Assembly (NCBI GenBank): GCA_964370715.1
Contig: CAYJKJ010000003.1
Coordinates: 1-64,000 of the forward strand
Source of the DNA: CAYJAY01 sp964370715
GTDB taxonomy: Bacteria; Bacillota; Clostridia; Oscillospirales; Ruminococcaceae
DNA: 64,000 nt
Direction of reading: 5' to 3'
In this document: positions 1 to 7,384 of the stretch, piece by piece
Position numbering within the stretch: position 1 is the first letter of the stretch
Layout: each line of letters opens with the position of its first letter
Position numbers and translations under genes: made by a program
The notes under the pieces: model-generated
Databases searched by the model: none
What the model saw: the letters and a program-made list of their open reading frames with translations, nothing else
What the model was told of the DNA's origin: nothing

Positions 1-74
1 GAACATTCGGGTTCCTTCAAGCTTTTTAAATCTAATGTTGTTTAATTTTCAAGGTTCAGTGCGCTCCGTGGCGC
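1..74 (-). other. rRNA leader-like sequence (probable 5' leader of an rrn operon)
   Basis: Read on the minus strand, a small GC hairpin (61-74, GCGC arms) is followed by CCTTGAAAATTAAACAAC near 37-54. This resembles the TTTGAAAACTAAACAA sequence common in leaders and spacers of Bacillota rrn operons (from memory). With the strong promoter just upstream, this is probably the leader of a 16S gene beyond the left edge. Scaffolds often end at rrn operons, which fits. No rRNA body is visible. Confidence 0.4.
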
Positions 75-80
75 TTATAT

Positions 81-109
81 ATATTATCATTCTGAAACAG
101 CAAAGTCAA
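81..109 (-). promoter_or_regulatory. Strong sigma-A promoter firing left out of the window, rRNA-operon type
   Basis: On the minus strand TTGACT (104-109) and TAATAT (81-86) are separated by exactly 17 bp. The start point would fall near position 74, at a GC-rich palindrome. It lies just downstream of sigF and points off the left edge. The spacing and the sequence that follows (see 1-74) suggest an rRNA operon promoter, but the rRNA itself lies outside the window. Confidence 0.6.
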
Positions 110-158
110 CCCTTTTTTTGTTGTTCTTGTCTCGCCGCCGTGCGTTCTGTATAATTCC

Positions 159-839
159 CTATTTTTCGTCATTTATAAACGCTCGAAGCTTTTCGACAAT
201 TCTCTTTTCGGTTCTTGATACTTTAACTTGTGTGCAACCCAAAAGCAGCGCAGTTTGCGCCTGTGTTAGATTCTTGTTATACCTAAACTTAACTATACCC
301 ATTTCAAACTCCGACAGTATTGCAACCGCCTGTTCAATAAGAAGCTTTTCAAATATCTTGTTCTGTTCGCATAGCACCGGGATATCCATTTGGGAATTCT
401 CGTCGTCTTCATCGTTTGTCAATGACACAGCGGGTTGAGAGCTGCAAAGAGCTTCTATCATTAAATCCTTTTCAACTCCAACTATCTCGGATATCTCGCA
501 AACTGTAGCTTGCCTTCCATGGCTTTTCAAAAAGTCCATATTAACTTTTTGCGCTTTAAGCGAAAGGTCTTTAAGCTTTCGCCCAACCTTAACCGTTCCG
601 TTTTCTCGAAAAAGACGTTTAATCTCCCCCAATATAACCGGCACTGCATAGGTCGAGAACATAAACCCTTTTGTTTGGTCAAAACCGTTGTATGCTTTAA
701 TCAAACCCATGCATCCGGCTTGGAAAAGATCATCATATTCTATCCCCTTTCCCGAAAACCTTTTTGCTAGCGAATGAACAAGACCTATGTTGTTTTCAAT
801 AAACTGCTTTTTATCTTCAAATTCAAAAGCGGTTTTCAT
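159..839 (-). CDS. sigF: Sporulation sigma factor SigF (forespore sigma-F)
   Basis: The 226-residue protein has the sigma-70 layout without region 1. Region 2 contains the stretch around residues 30-75 (DDLFQAGCMGLIKAYNGFD and FSTYA), followed by region 3 and a C-terminal region 4 helix-turn-helix around LTQAQTALLLGCTQVKVSR. The length matches SigF/SigG-type sporulation sigmas, and its place as third gene after spoIIAA and spoIIAB identifies it as SigF. It directs early forespore transcription and is held inactive by SpoIIAB. The start overlaps the spoIIAB stop by 4 bp, giving translational coupling. No convincing terminator follows; the putative rrn promoter begins 50 bp downstream. Confidence 0.93.
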   Translation of the reverse strand: MKTAFEFEDKKQFIENNIGLVHSLAKRFSGKGIEYDDLFQAGCMGLIKAYNGFDQTKGFMFSTYAVPVILGEIKRLFRENGTVKVGRKLKDLSLKAQKVNMDFLKSHGRQATVCEISEIVGVEKDLMIEALCSSQPAVSLTNDEDDENSQMDIPVLCEQNKIFEKLLIEQAVAILSEFEMGIVKFRYNKNLTQAQTALLLGCTQVKVSRTEKRIVEKLRAFINDEK

Positions 840-1294
840 GAATTCACCCGAAGAGTATCTTCCCTTTGTTTAAGTCTCTTGGTCATGATAACAACGGTTC
901 CTCTGCCGACCTTGGATTTAACCGATAGTTTGTCCGCAAACGCCCCCATAACCGAAAACCCAAGCCCCGAGCGTTCCTCTGCTCGTCCTGTCGTAAATGT
1001 TGGTTCAAGAGCTTTCTCAACATTTTCTATTCCACACCCCCTATCCCGAACCAAAATGCGAACGGTTCTGTCGTTGAACGCTTTTAGATGTATGTAGACA
1101 ATTCCAATATCATTACCATAAGCATGAACGATACAATTTGTAACCGCTTCCGACACGATTGTTTTTAAATCGGAAAGTTCGTCAAGCGTTGGATCAAGCA
1201 TCGCAGCAAACGCCGCAACCGAAGTTCTGGAAAAAGCCTCGTTGCAAGAACGGCTTAAAAAATTAAACTTAACTTCATTTATTAATGTTTTCAT
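836..1294 (-). CDS. spoIIAB: Anti-sigma-F factor SpoIIAB (serine kinase)
   Basis: The product is a GHKL-type kinase/anti-sigma factor of 152 residues. The N box sits at EAVTNCIVHAYGN, the G1 box at VRDRGCGIENVEKA and the G2 region at ERSGLGFSVMGAFAD, all in the usual order. It binds SigF, and it phosphorylates SpoIIAA. A longer reading frame exists, but the ATG at 1292-1294 has the ribosome binding site (AAAGGAGAACA) and gives the canonical start MKTLINEVKF. It overlaps spoIIAA by 4 bp (ATGA) and sigF by 4 bp, so the three genes form one tight operon. Confidence 0.93.
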   Translation of the reverse strand: MKTLINEVKFNFLSRSCNEAFSRTSVAAFAAMLDPTLDELSDLKTIVSEAVTNCIVHAYGNDIGIVYIHLKAFNDRTVRILVRDRGCGIENVEKALEPTFTTGRAEERSGLGFSVMGAFADKLSVKSKVGRGTVVIMTKRLKQREDTLRVNS

Positions 1295-1611
1295 ATATTG
1301 TTCTCCTTTAAAGAAATTAATCGATCTATCCCCGACATCTCTAAAACCTTTCGACATTGCCCCGCAAGGTTAACAACCTCTATAGTTCCCATAAGTTCAT
1401 CCATAAGCTTATACCTACCCATCAACAATCCAACCGCAGAACTATCTGCAAACTCAACGCCCGAAAAATCCATAATAATTTTCTTTGCGTTAAACCGCAC
1501 CACCGAAAGATCGATCTCTTTTCGTATCTCTTCCGATGTATGGTGGTCTATCTCGGGCGGCAGTTTAACCGAAAGCACCCCCGAAACATAATTAATAGCT
1601 ATCTTTGCCAA
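1291..1611 (-). CDS. spoIIAA: Anti-anti-sigma factor SpoIIAA (STAS domain)
   Basis: The product is a STAS-domain protein of 106 residues. The phosphorylatable serine is in the typical context DFSGVEFADSSAVGLLMGRY. Unphosphorylated SpoIIAA frees SigF from SpoIIAB in the forespore. The best start is TTG at 1609-1611, giving MAKIAINYV, because AAAGGAG lies 7 bp upstream; an upstream in-frame ATG at 1660-1662 has no ribosome binding site and adds a non-homologous extension. It is the first gene of the spoIIA operon. I could not find a convincing sigma-H promoter upstream. Confidence 0.9.
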   Translation of the reverse strand: MAKIAINYVSGVLSVKLPPEIDHHTSEEIRKEIDLSVVRFNAKKIIMDFSGVEFADSSAVGLLMGRYKLMDELMGTIEVVNLAGQCRKVLEMSGIDRLISLKENNI

Positions 1612-1665
1612 ACATATTTCTCCTTTCAAAATATTTCTCTTTATATAAGAATATATATACATAAC

Positions 1666-1693
1666 AAAAAAAACTCTCGAACACAGTCGAGAG
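1666..1693 (-). terminator. Terminator-like hairpin upstream of spoIIA
   Basis: A perfect 7-bp stem, CTCTCGA/TCGAGAG with a 6-nt loop (1674-1693), is followed on the minus strand by eight T (1666-1673). It lies between divergent genes, upstream of spoIIAA, where no minus-strand gene needs terminating. It could block antisense readthrough or attenuate a long spoIIA leader. Confidence 0.5.
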
Positions 1694-1694
1694 C

Positions 1695-1723
1695 TTGATT
1701 TTTATTTCTTGAAGGTATATTAT
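1695..1723 (+). promoter_or_regulatory. Promoter of the small membrane protein / YbjQ pair
   Basis: TTGATT (1695-1700) and TATTAT (1718-1723) are spaced by 17 bp. A good ribosome binding site (AAGGAG) follows just before the ATG at 1755. Confidence 0.5.
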
Positions 1724-1754
1724 ATTTATAATACATTATAAGGAGAAACCGAAA

Positions 1755-1985
1755 ATGAACAAAAAGCTTAAGCAGTTAATAGCGCCATCCATTATATCGG
1801 TTTTGTTTATTATCTATTATGTTGTAATTGCGATGACTGTTCTAGGGAATTCCACTATATCGATCTACATTCAGCTTTTGTTAGTGTTGGTTCCGATAGC
1901 TAGTATATGTGTTATTATATATACATATATTATAAGAATAAAAGAAATTAAAAAAGGAGAAAATGATGATCTTAGTAAATACTGA
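1755..1985 (+). CDS. Small two-helix membrane protein, function unknown
   Basis: The product has 76 residues, with two predicted membrane segments at about residues 8-31 and 38-60 and a short charged C-terminal tail (RIKEIKKGENDD). I do not recognise a family. The start is supported by AAGGAG about 8 bp upstream. The end of the gene overlaps the start of the YbjQ-like gene by 23 bp, so the two are co-transcribed and translationally coupled. It may be a membrane partner of the YbjQ-like protein, but that is only inferred from position. Confidence 0.6.
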   Translation: MNKKLKQLIAPSIISVLFIIYYVVIAMTVLGNSTISIYIQLLLVLVPIASICVIIYTYIIRIKEIKKGENDDLSKY

Positions 1986-2277
1986 TTATATCTCGGGCAA
2001 AGAACTTGAAACGTTAAGCATTGTAAAGGGTAGCACAATTCAATCGAAACACATCGGCAAAGACATTACCCAAAGCTTCAAAACGTTAGTTGGCGGTGAA
2101 CTCGGTTCCTACAACGAAATGATGAACGATGCTAGAGCACTAGCAACAAAACGCATGGTCGAAGAAGCGAATAGCCTTGGTGCAGACGGCATTGTCAACA
2201 TTCGCTACGCAAGTTCAGCGATTATGCAAGGCGCTGCCGAGGTCATTGTGTATGGAACGGCGGTTAAATTTAAATAG
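1963..2277 (+). CDS. YbjQ/UPF0145 family protein
   Basis: The 104-residue protein has the hallmarks of the YbjQ (UPF0145, formerly DUF74) family. These are an N-terminal strand with a TTDYISGKE-like turn (here NTDYISGKELE), the core GGELGSYNEMMNDAR, and the closing LGADGIVNIRY followed by EVIVYGTAV. Family members form pentamers; the biochemical role is unknown, and a heavy-metal-binding role was once proposed. AAAAAGGAG lies directly before the start, inside the upstream gene, and a second ATG follows at 1966. The operon ends with the terminator at 2314-2350. Confidence 0.85.
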   Translation: MMILVNTDYISGKELETLSIVKGSTIQSKHIGKDITQSFKTLVGGELGSYNEMMNDARALATKRMVEEANSLGADGIVNIRYASSAIMQGAAEVIVYGTAVKFK

Positions 2278-2313
2278 CCTATATCGATTTTTGAAAAATC
2301 CACACAATATATT

Positions 2314-2350
2314 AAAGTAGGGACAATCACACGAATTGCCCCTACTTTTG
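2314..2350 (+). terminator. Rho-independent terminator after the ybjQ-like gene
   Basis: A 13-bp stem with one A·C mismatch, AAAGTAGGGACAA paired with TTGCCCCTACTTT, has a 9-nt loop and continues into a short T run. It lies 36 bp past the stop codon. Confidence 0.8.
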
Positions 2351-2364
2351 TTAATAAATATAAT

Positions 2365-2466
2365 CTTCACCTTCGGTGAAGCTCTTGGAAATACTACTTG
2401 TCGAGCGTTGCTCGCCATTTTGCGCCTATGGCGCAAAAACCGTTGTATTTCTGAAGCAGTGTGCTT
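2365..2466. repeat. Cluster of small hairpins nested in a larger stem
   Basis: Within about 100 non-coding bases there are several perfect inverted repeats. They are 2365-2381 (7-bp stem, 3-nt loop), 2402-2414 (5-bp), 2418-2438 (9-bp stem, TTTTGCGCC) and 2454-2466 (5-bp). The two middle hairpins are enclosed by a 10-bp outer stem with one mismatch (2388-2397 with 2442-2451), making a three-way-junction shape. Another small palindrome lies at about 2500-2510. The region follows the ybjQ terminator and lies past the 3' end of the DUF2812 gene. It may be a mobile intergenic repeat or a structured RNA; which strand is active is unknown. Confidence 0.5.
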
Positions 2467-2520
2467 TGGGTTATTTAGATTATAAACGCTTCGGCAAAGC
2501 CACATGGCATTTTTACATAA

Positions 2521-3219
2521 TCAAAGCACAATCTGCCACCACAAAACAACACCTACCACGCAAACTATTAACAAAAAATCACAAGCTAACGAAAATTTTG
2601 TCACAAAAACCGTTCTTCCGAGCGGTTTTTGCTGTCTCGGATTTTTTATCTCGTCTTCAACCGAAGAGATAAAATGTTGATTAAGGAAAATATGCACAGC
2701 AACTAAACAACAAAACATAATTACCAGCAAAGCTGTTATCGAGGTCTTTTCCATCGCCGAATAAACCGAACTGCTTGAAAAAACAGATTGTAACGCTTGA
2801 ATCAATGTATATATCATAAATAAGCAAAACCCAAGCGAAGCAATTGACATTAAATTTGGTTTAAACTGTTTTTTAAGTTCCGCTTCAAAATCGTTTGCAT
2901 AGTCTTTATACATATCGATATCTGCGTTTTCGTTTCGATATATCCTTGTGTATCTATAGTATTTTGAAACAAACTCAAAGCCATTTTTCTCCAAAGGCGT
3001 GCCTTTAAGTTCGGGGTTTTTAGGTTCGTCCGAAAGCGGCAAAACATAAAGTTTTCCTTTTTGGGGTTCTCCTTTTTTAAAAACCGCAACGTTATAAAAA
3101 ATTGTTGTCTCAACAATCAATCCGTTTTTCTCTTGTTCATTAAGCCATTCTTCTACCGACAAGAGGTCAAAAATTTTAGTTGGAATAATTTTATAGAATT
3201 TATTAAAGATTCTCATCAT
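2521..3219 (-). CDS. DUF2812-like membrane protein
   Basis: The 232-residue protein has a soluble N-terminal half resembling DUF2812 (VEEWLNEQEKNGLIVE, then an FYNVAVFKKGEP-like strand and a tyrosine-rich stretch FVSKYYRYTRIYRN). Three membrane helices follow, at about residues 123-145, 158-180 and 208-231. DUF2812 proteins in Bacillota often sit beside PadR regulators, but none is seen here. The downstream neighbour in its own direction is only the hairpin patch. The last third of the coding sequence contains two strong inverted repeats (2604-2631 and about 2642-2674), the first followed by T on the minus strand. The function is unknown. Confidence 0.65.
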   Translation of the reverse strand: MMRIFNKFYKIIPTKIFDLLSVEEWLNEQEKNGLIVETTIFYNVAVFKKGEPQKGKLYVLPLSDEPKNPELKGTPLEKNGFEFVSKYYRYTRIYRNENADIDMYKDYANDFEAELKKQFKPNLMSIASLGFCLFMIYTLIQALQSVFSSSSVYSAMEKTSITALLVIMFCCLVAVHIFLNQHFISSVEDEIKNPRQQKPLGRTVFVTKFSLACDFLLIVCVVGVVLWWQIVL

Positions 3220-3241
3220 GCACCCCTCTTATATTAATTAT

Positions 3242-4510
3242 TTAAAATACATCCAAGTCAAAGCTTTGATAGTTCGGCTGATTGTTATAATAATCCTCTT
3301 TACTTATTAATGAATATGTGTAGATAGGCTTGTTGTTAAAAATCAAATACTCTCCGCTAGTCGCTGTTAGTTTAACGTATTTTTCTTGATATCCCGAGAC
3401 AACTATAAAGCTGTCTTTCGTCTCTTGAACAATTCTAACCCTCGCCATTCCGGAATTCGCTTGATATGTTAAACTTAATTCTGTAATCTCGTTTGTTATT
3501 AGGTCGACCGCAAAAAGTTGCGACTCGGTCTCGTTAAACAAAAGGTAGTGCAATTTATCTTCATATATCCACTGCATCTCGACCGACATTCCGTTTTGGT
3601 TTTGTGTCATATCGATATCTAAAGCTTCCGTTTGTTCCGTTGTCACATCGTAGCTGTTTAAAGTATTGTTCAAAAAATCATAATAGTATATAATACCGTT
3701 TTGGTCAATCGCATAAGAATAGCCATCGGTTAGAGCTTCAAGATTAAGTTTTGTTTCGATTATTTTGTTCTCGCTTAAAGAATATAGCGAGATTTTTTCC
3801 CTTTGACCTGTTTCATACGTAGTAGTAGTTAACAGAATAAGTCCGTCATAATAAGTCCCTCTTATTGTAACGTTAACGCTTGGCAGAAAATCCGAAATGT
3901 CGGGTATTTCGTCCAAACTTTGTAAAACCGCTATTTCATTTATCTGTTTTGTTTCAACGTCTAAGCTGCAAAGCACCGATTGTTTTGGTATATTTATTTC
4001 ATTAAAATAATCATCTCTAACAAAATACAGTTTCCCCTCGCCATACGCCATGATTTTGTTGTAAACAATTTGATTTTCATCAAAAGAAATGGTTTTTCTG
4101 TTGCCTCCGTCGAGGTCGGCTATCGTTATTGCTGCGTTTTGCTCTATATCTTGCCCTGAAGAGGGAATCCCGTTCGTGACTAATACCAGTTTTTCATCTA
4201 CGACTAAGCAATCCACCCCGCCGGCAACTTGATAAAACTTATCCTCCGATAAATCAAGCCTCTCGGTAGTTTTTAGATCAAATTTATAAAGGTCGATATA
4301 ATCCATAATAGCGTTTAAAAAAAATATGTTCTCGCTCGAAACCGCAAGTGTTGGATTAACTAAGACCGTTTCATAGACATCGTTTTGTATCGTTTCTTTA
4401 ATAACGGTTTCGTGTTGTGGCGGGTCGATTTCAAGCTGTGGTGTTGGTTGATTTGAAGTTTTACAGCCGAACAAAAACAAAACTAATAATAAAACAACTA
4501 AACGTTTCAT
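3242..4510 (-). CDS. Lipoprotein with beta-propeller-like (DUF5050-type) repeats
   Basis: The 422-residue protein starts with a lipoprotein signal peptide: positively charged MKR, a hydrophobic core, and a lipobox ending LFGC with Cys16. The mature part is rich in repeated strand pairs (for example ENIFFLNA, DEKLVLVTN, GKLYFVRDDYF, DGLILLTTTTY, NGIIYYYD, DKLHYLLFNE). This pattern is typical of a propeller of the DUF5050/YWTD-like type. It is probably anchored on the outer face of the membrane. It lies 22 bp upstream of the DUF2812-like gene on the same strand, so the two may form an operon. No catalytic motif is visible. Confidence 0.6.
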   Translation of the reverse strand: MKRLVVLLLVLFLFGCKTSNQPTPQLEIDPPQHETVIKETIQNDVYETVLVNPTLAVSSENIFFLNAIMDYIDLYKFDLKTTERLDLSEDKFYQVAGGVDCLVVDEKLVLVTNGIPSSGQDIEQNAAITIADLDGGNRKTISFDENQIVYNKIMAYGEGKLYFVRDDYFNEINIPKQSVLCSLDVETKQINEIAVLQSLDEIPDISDFLPSVNVTIRGTYYDGLILLTTTTYETGQREKISLYSLSENKIIETKLNLEALTDGYSYAIDQNGIIYYYDFLNNTLNSYDVTTEQTEALDIDMTQNQNGMSVEMQWIYEDKLHYLLFNETESQLFAVDLITNEITELSLTYQANSGMARVRIVQETKDSFIVVSGYQEKYVKLTATSGEYLIFNNKPIYTYSLISKEDYYNNQPNYQSFDLDVF

Positions 4511-4602
4511 TTAAAAACCACCTCTCTTGATATTTTGCAAGTTTCAATTTTATTTTAACCTCAATTTATTAAGTAAGTTTAAACAAATATTAACAATTAT
4601 TT

Positions 4603-4636
4603 AACACCCTCAACAGTTTGAACTGTTGAGGGTGTT
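4603..4636 (-). terminator. Terminator of valS
   Basis: A perfect 16-bp inverted repeat (AACACCCTCAACAGTT) has an almost closed loop and lies 40 bp past the valS stop. T-rich sequence follows on both strands; the better T tract is on the plus strand, so it may work in both directions. Confidence 0.75.
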
Positions 4637-4676
4637 TGTTTTGTTATAAAGCTAATTTCTTATCTTTATCGTTTAT

Positions 4677-7295
4677 CTACGATATGCTTGCTATACTCTG
4701 TTCGATTAATGCCAACTTTTGTTTTGCTTTTTCTAGTTTTTCTTTTTCAACGTTAACAACCTTTTCGGGTGCTTTTGAAACAAACTGTTCGTTGGAAAGC
4801 CTTCCGTTGACAAGCTCAATCTCTCGTTCGCAATCGGCTTTTTCTTTTAAAAGTCGCTCGAGTTCCTTTTCTTTGTCGACAAGTTGATCCATTCTTATTA
4901 GAATTCTTGCGCTGTCGGTTGCAGTTTGCGCCGCTCCCTCGATGTCAAAACTCTTTCCGATATAAACGTTGCTCGCTGAAGCCAAACGCTCCATAAAAAC
5001 TGTTCCTTGTTCAAAAAGCCCGTCGGTGTTTGTTTCGATATATAGATCAGCTTTTTTGGAAGGCGGAACGTTTTTCTCGGCTCTCAAAACCCTAACCGCT
5101 TTTATAACATCCATAATCTTGGTGAAATTATCTTTGTCGTTTGCAAAATCAAGGCTTTTGTCAAACTTCGGATAGCTCGAAATCATGATGCTTTCATCGG
5201 AATGCGGCAAAGCTTTGTAGATTTCTTCGGTGATAAACGGCATAAACGGATGAAGCAGTTTAAGGATATCTGTCATAACATAAACAAGAATTTGTTTGCA
5301 GTCGTTTTTCTCCTGTTCGTTCTGTCCGTTCAAACGAAGTTTAGCAATCTCAACATACCAATCGCAAAACACGTCCCAGGTGAAATCGTATATCTTGCCG
5401 GCGGCAACCCCCAGCTCATATCGGTCGATGTTGTCGCTAACCTCTTTAACAAGGTTGTTAAGTAGCGTCAATATCCATCTATCTTCAATTTTAAGATCGC
5501 TTGGAAGTTTGTTTGGTTGAACGTTTGAAACGTCGTTCATAAGAATAAATCTTGCGGCGTTCCAAAGTTTGTTCGCAAAGTTTCTCGACGATTTAACCTT
5601 TTCGTCGGAAAATCTCATATCATTTCCGGGAGTTGTTCCGGAAGCTAACATAAATCTCAACGCATCTGCGCCGTATTCGTCGATTATGTCAAGAGGATCA
5701 ATTCCGTTTCCGGCAGATTTCGACATCTTTTTGCCATCCGCAGCCCTTACAATTCCATGTATAAACACGGTGTGAAATGGGCGTTCGTCCATATTTTCAA
5801 GAGCTGAGAAGATCATTCTCGCAACCCAGAAGAATATGATATCATACCCTGTTACCAAAACATCGGTTGGATAGAAATATTTCAAATCCTCCGTTTGGTT
5901 AGGCCAACCTAGTGTCGAGAACGGCCAAAGCGCCGACGAAAACCATGTATCTAGCGTGTCTTCATCTTGTCTTAGTTTTCCGCCACATTTTGGGCAGACC
6001 GTTTCCTCTTTGTCGGACACGACAATCTCGCCACAATCGCAGTAGTATGCCGGAATTCTGTGTCCCCACCATAGTTGGCGAGAGATACACCAATCCTTAA
6101 TGTTATACATCCAGTTAAAATATGTTTTTTCAAAACGTTCGGGAATAAACTGTATCTCGTCGTTTTCAACCGCTTGGATAGCCGGTTTTGCAAGAGGCTT
6201 CATGTCGACAAACCATTGAAGCGAAAGGCGTGGCTCAACCGTCGTATCGCAACGATAGCATTTTCCAACGTTGTGTGTCAACGGTTCGATCTTAATTAAA
6301 AAGCCTTGTTCTTCAAGTTGTTTAACGATTAGTTTTCTCGCTTCATAACGATCAAGCCCTTGATATTCTCCGCCGTTCGAGTTTATCGTTGCATCTTCAT
6401 TAAATATATTTATAATCGGAAGATTGTGGCGAAGGCCTGCTTCAAAGTCGTTGGGGTCGTGTGCAGGGGTAACTTTAACCACGCCCGTTCCGAAATCCAT
6501 CTCGGCATAGCCGTCTGCTATTATCGGAATATCTGTCCCGACAAGCGGAAGCCTAACGGTTTTTCCGATGAGAGCTTTGTATCTCTCGTCGTCGGGGTTA
6601 ACCGCAACCGCCGTGTCGCCAAGCATCGTTTCGGGGCGAGTGGTCGCAATCTCAAGAAATCCGCTGCCATCGGTTAGCGGATATTTGATGTGCCAGAAAA
6701 AACCATCTTGTTCTTCAAATTCAACTTCGGCATCCGAAATCGAAGTTTTGCAGTTTGGGCACCAGTTGATTATTCTTTCCCCACGATAGATAAGGCCTTT
6801 TTTATAAAGGCGGATAAAAACTTCTTTAACCGCTTCGCTGCAACCTTCGTCTAGCGTGAAACGTTCCCTGTCCCAATCGCAGGAGGAACCTAGTTTTTTA
6901 AGTTGTTCGATAATTCTTCCGCCATATTTCGCTTTCCAATCCCATGCTCTTTCAAGAAAAGCCTCTCGGCCTATGTCATCTTTTGAAATCCCCTCGGCAT
7001 TCATAGCCTCAACTATCTTAGCTTCGGTCGCGATAGATGCATGATCTGTTCCCGGAAGCCAAAGCGCCGAAAACCCTTGCATCCTTTTGGTTCGAATAAG
7101 GATATCTTGAAGAGTGTTGTCAAGAGCGTGTCCCATGTGCAGTTGCCCCGTGATGTTTGGGGGTGGGATAACTATTGTGTATGGTTTTTTGTCCGGGTCT
7201 GCTTTCGCATTAAAATATTTTTTATCGAGCCAATTTTTATAAACCTTATCTTCAACCGCTTTCGGATCATAAAGTTTTCCAAGTTGTTGTTCCAT
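4677..7295 (-). CDS. valS: Valyl-tRNA synthetase
   Basis: The 872-residue class I aminoacyl-tRNA synthetase charges tRNA-Val. The HIGH motif is HMGH at residues 53-56 after PPPNITGQL. The editing domain lies at about residues 200-340 with the conserved ATTRPETMLGD. Zinc-ribbon-like pairs are CPNC (179-182) and CPKC (434-437). The KMSKS motif is at 523-527 (GKKMSKSAGNG). An anticodon-binding domain and a C-terminal coiled coil (about residues 805-872) follow. The length is normal for Bacillota. It has its own promoter at 7338-7366. No T-box leader fits in the 89 bp upstream, which is unusual for Bacillota synthetases, though not rare. Confidence 0.97.
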   Translation of the reverse strand: MEQQLGKLYDPKAVEDKVYKNWLDKKYFNAKADPDKKPYTIVIPPPNITGQLHMGHALDNTLQDILIRTKRMQGFSALWLPGTDHASIATEAKIVEAMNAEGISKDDIGREAFLERAWDWKAKYGGRIIEQLKKLGSSCDWDRERFTLDEGCSEAVKEVFIRLYKKGLIYRGERIINWCPNCKTSISDAEVEFEEQDGFFWHIKYPLTDGSGFLEIATTRPETMLGDTAVAVNPDDERYKALIGKTVRLPLVGTDIPIIADGYAEMDFGTGVVKVTPAHDPNDFEAGLRHNLPIINIFNEDATINSNGGEYQGLDRYEARKLIVKQLEEQGFLIKIEPLTHNVGKCYRCDTTVEPRLSLQWFVDMKPLAKPAIQAVENDEIQFIPERFEKTYFNWMYNIKDWCISRQLWWGHRIPAYYCDCGEIVVSDKEETVCPKCGGKLRQDEDTLDTWFSSALWPFSTLGWPNQTEDLKYFYPTDVLVTGYDIIFFWVARMIFSALENMDERPFHTVFIHGIVRAADGKKMSKSAGNGIDPLDIIDEYGADALRFMLASGTTPGNDMRFSDEKVKSSRNFANKLWNAARFILMNDVSNVQPNKLPSDLKIEDRWILTLLNNLVKEVSDNIDRYELGVAAGKIYDFTWDVFCDWYVEIAKLRLNGQNEQEKNDCKQILVYVMTDILKLLHPFMPFITEEIYKALPHSDESIMISSYPKFDKSLDFANDKDNFTKIMDVIKAVRVLRAEKNVPPSKKADLYIETNTDGLFEQGTVFMERLASASNVYIGKSFDIEGAAQTATDSARILIRMDQLVDKEKELERLLKEKADCEREIELVNGRLSNEQFVSKAPEKVVNVEKEKLEKAKQKLALIEQSIASIS

Positions 7296-7337
7296 AATTT
7301 TTTCACCATCTCTTTTAAATTTAAAATAACAAAGATT

Positions 7338-7366
7338 ATTATAACGTATTTTTTGTTTTAATACAA
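7338..7366 (-). promoter_or_regulatory. valS promoter
   Basis: On the minus strand TTGTAT (7361-7366) and a consensus TATAAT (7338-7343) are separated by 17 bp. The start point would lie about 35 bp before the valS ATG. Confidence 0.7.
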
Positions 7367-7384
7367 ACGGTATACCATTTTTTT

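Noticed and set aside
774..1097. Plus-strand frame of 107 codons across spoIIAB
   Set aside because: Shadow of the spoIIA operon on the opposite strand with no start signal.
7296..7384. T-box leader before valS
   Set aside because: Only 89 bp separate the genes and no T-box motif or antiterminator was found; a plain promoter explains the region.
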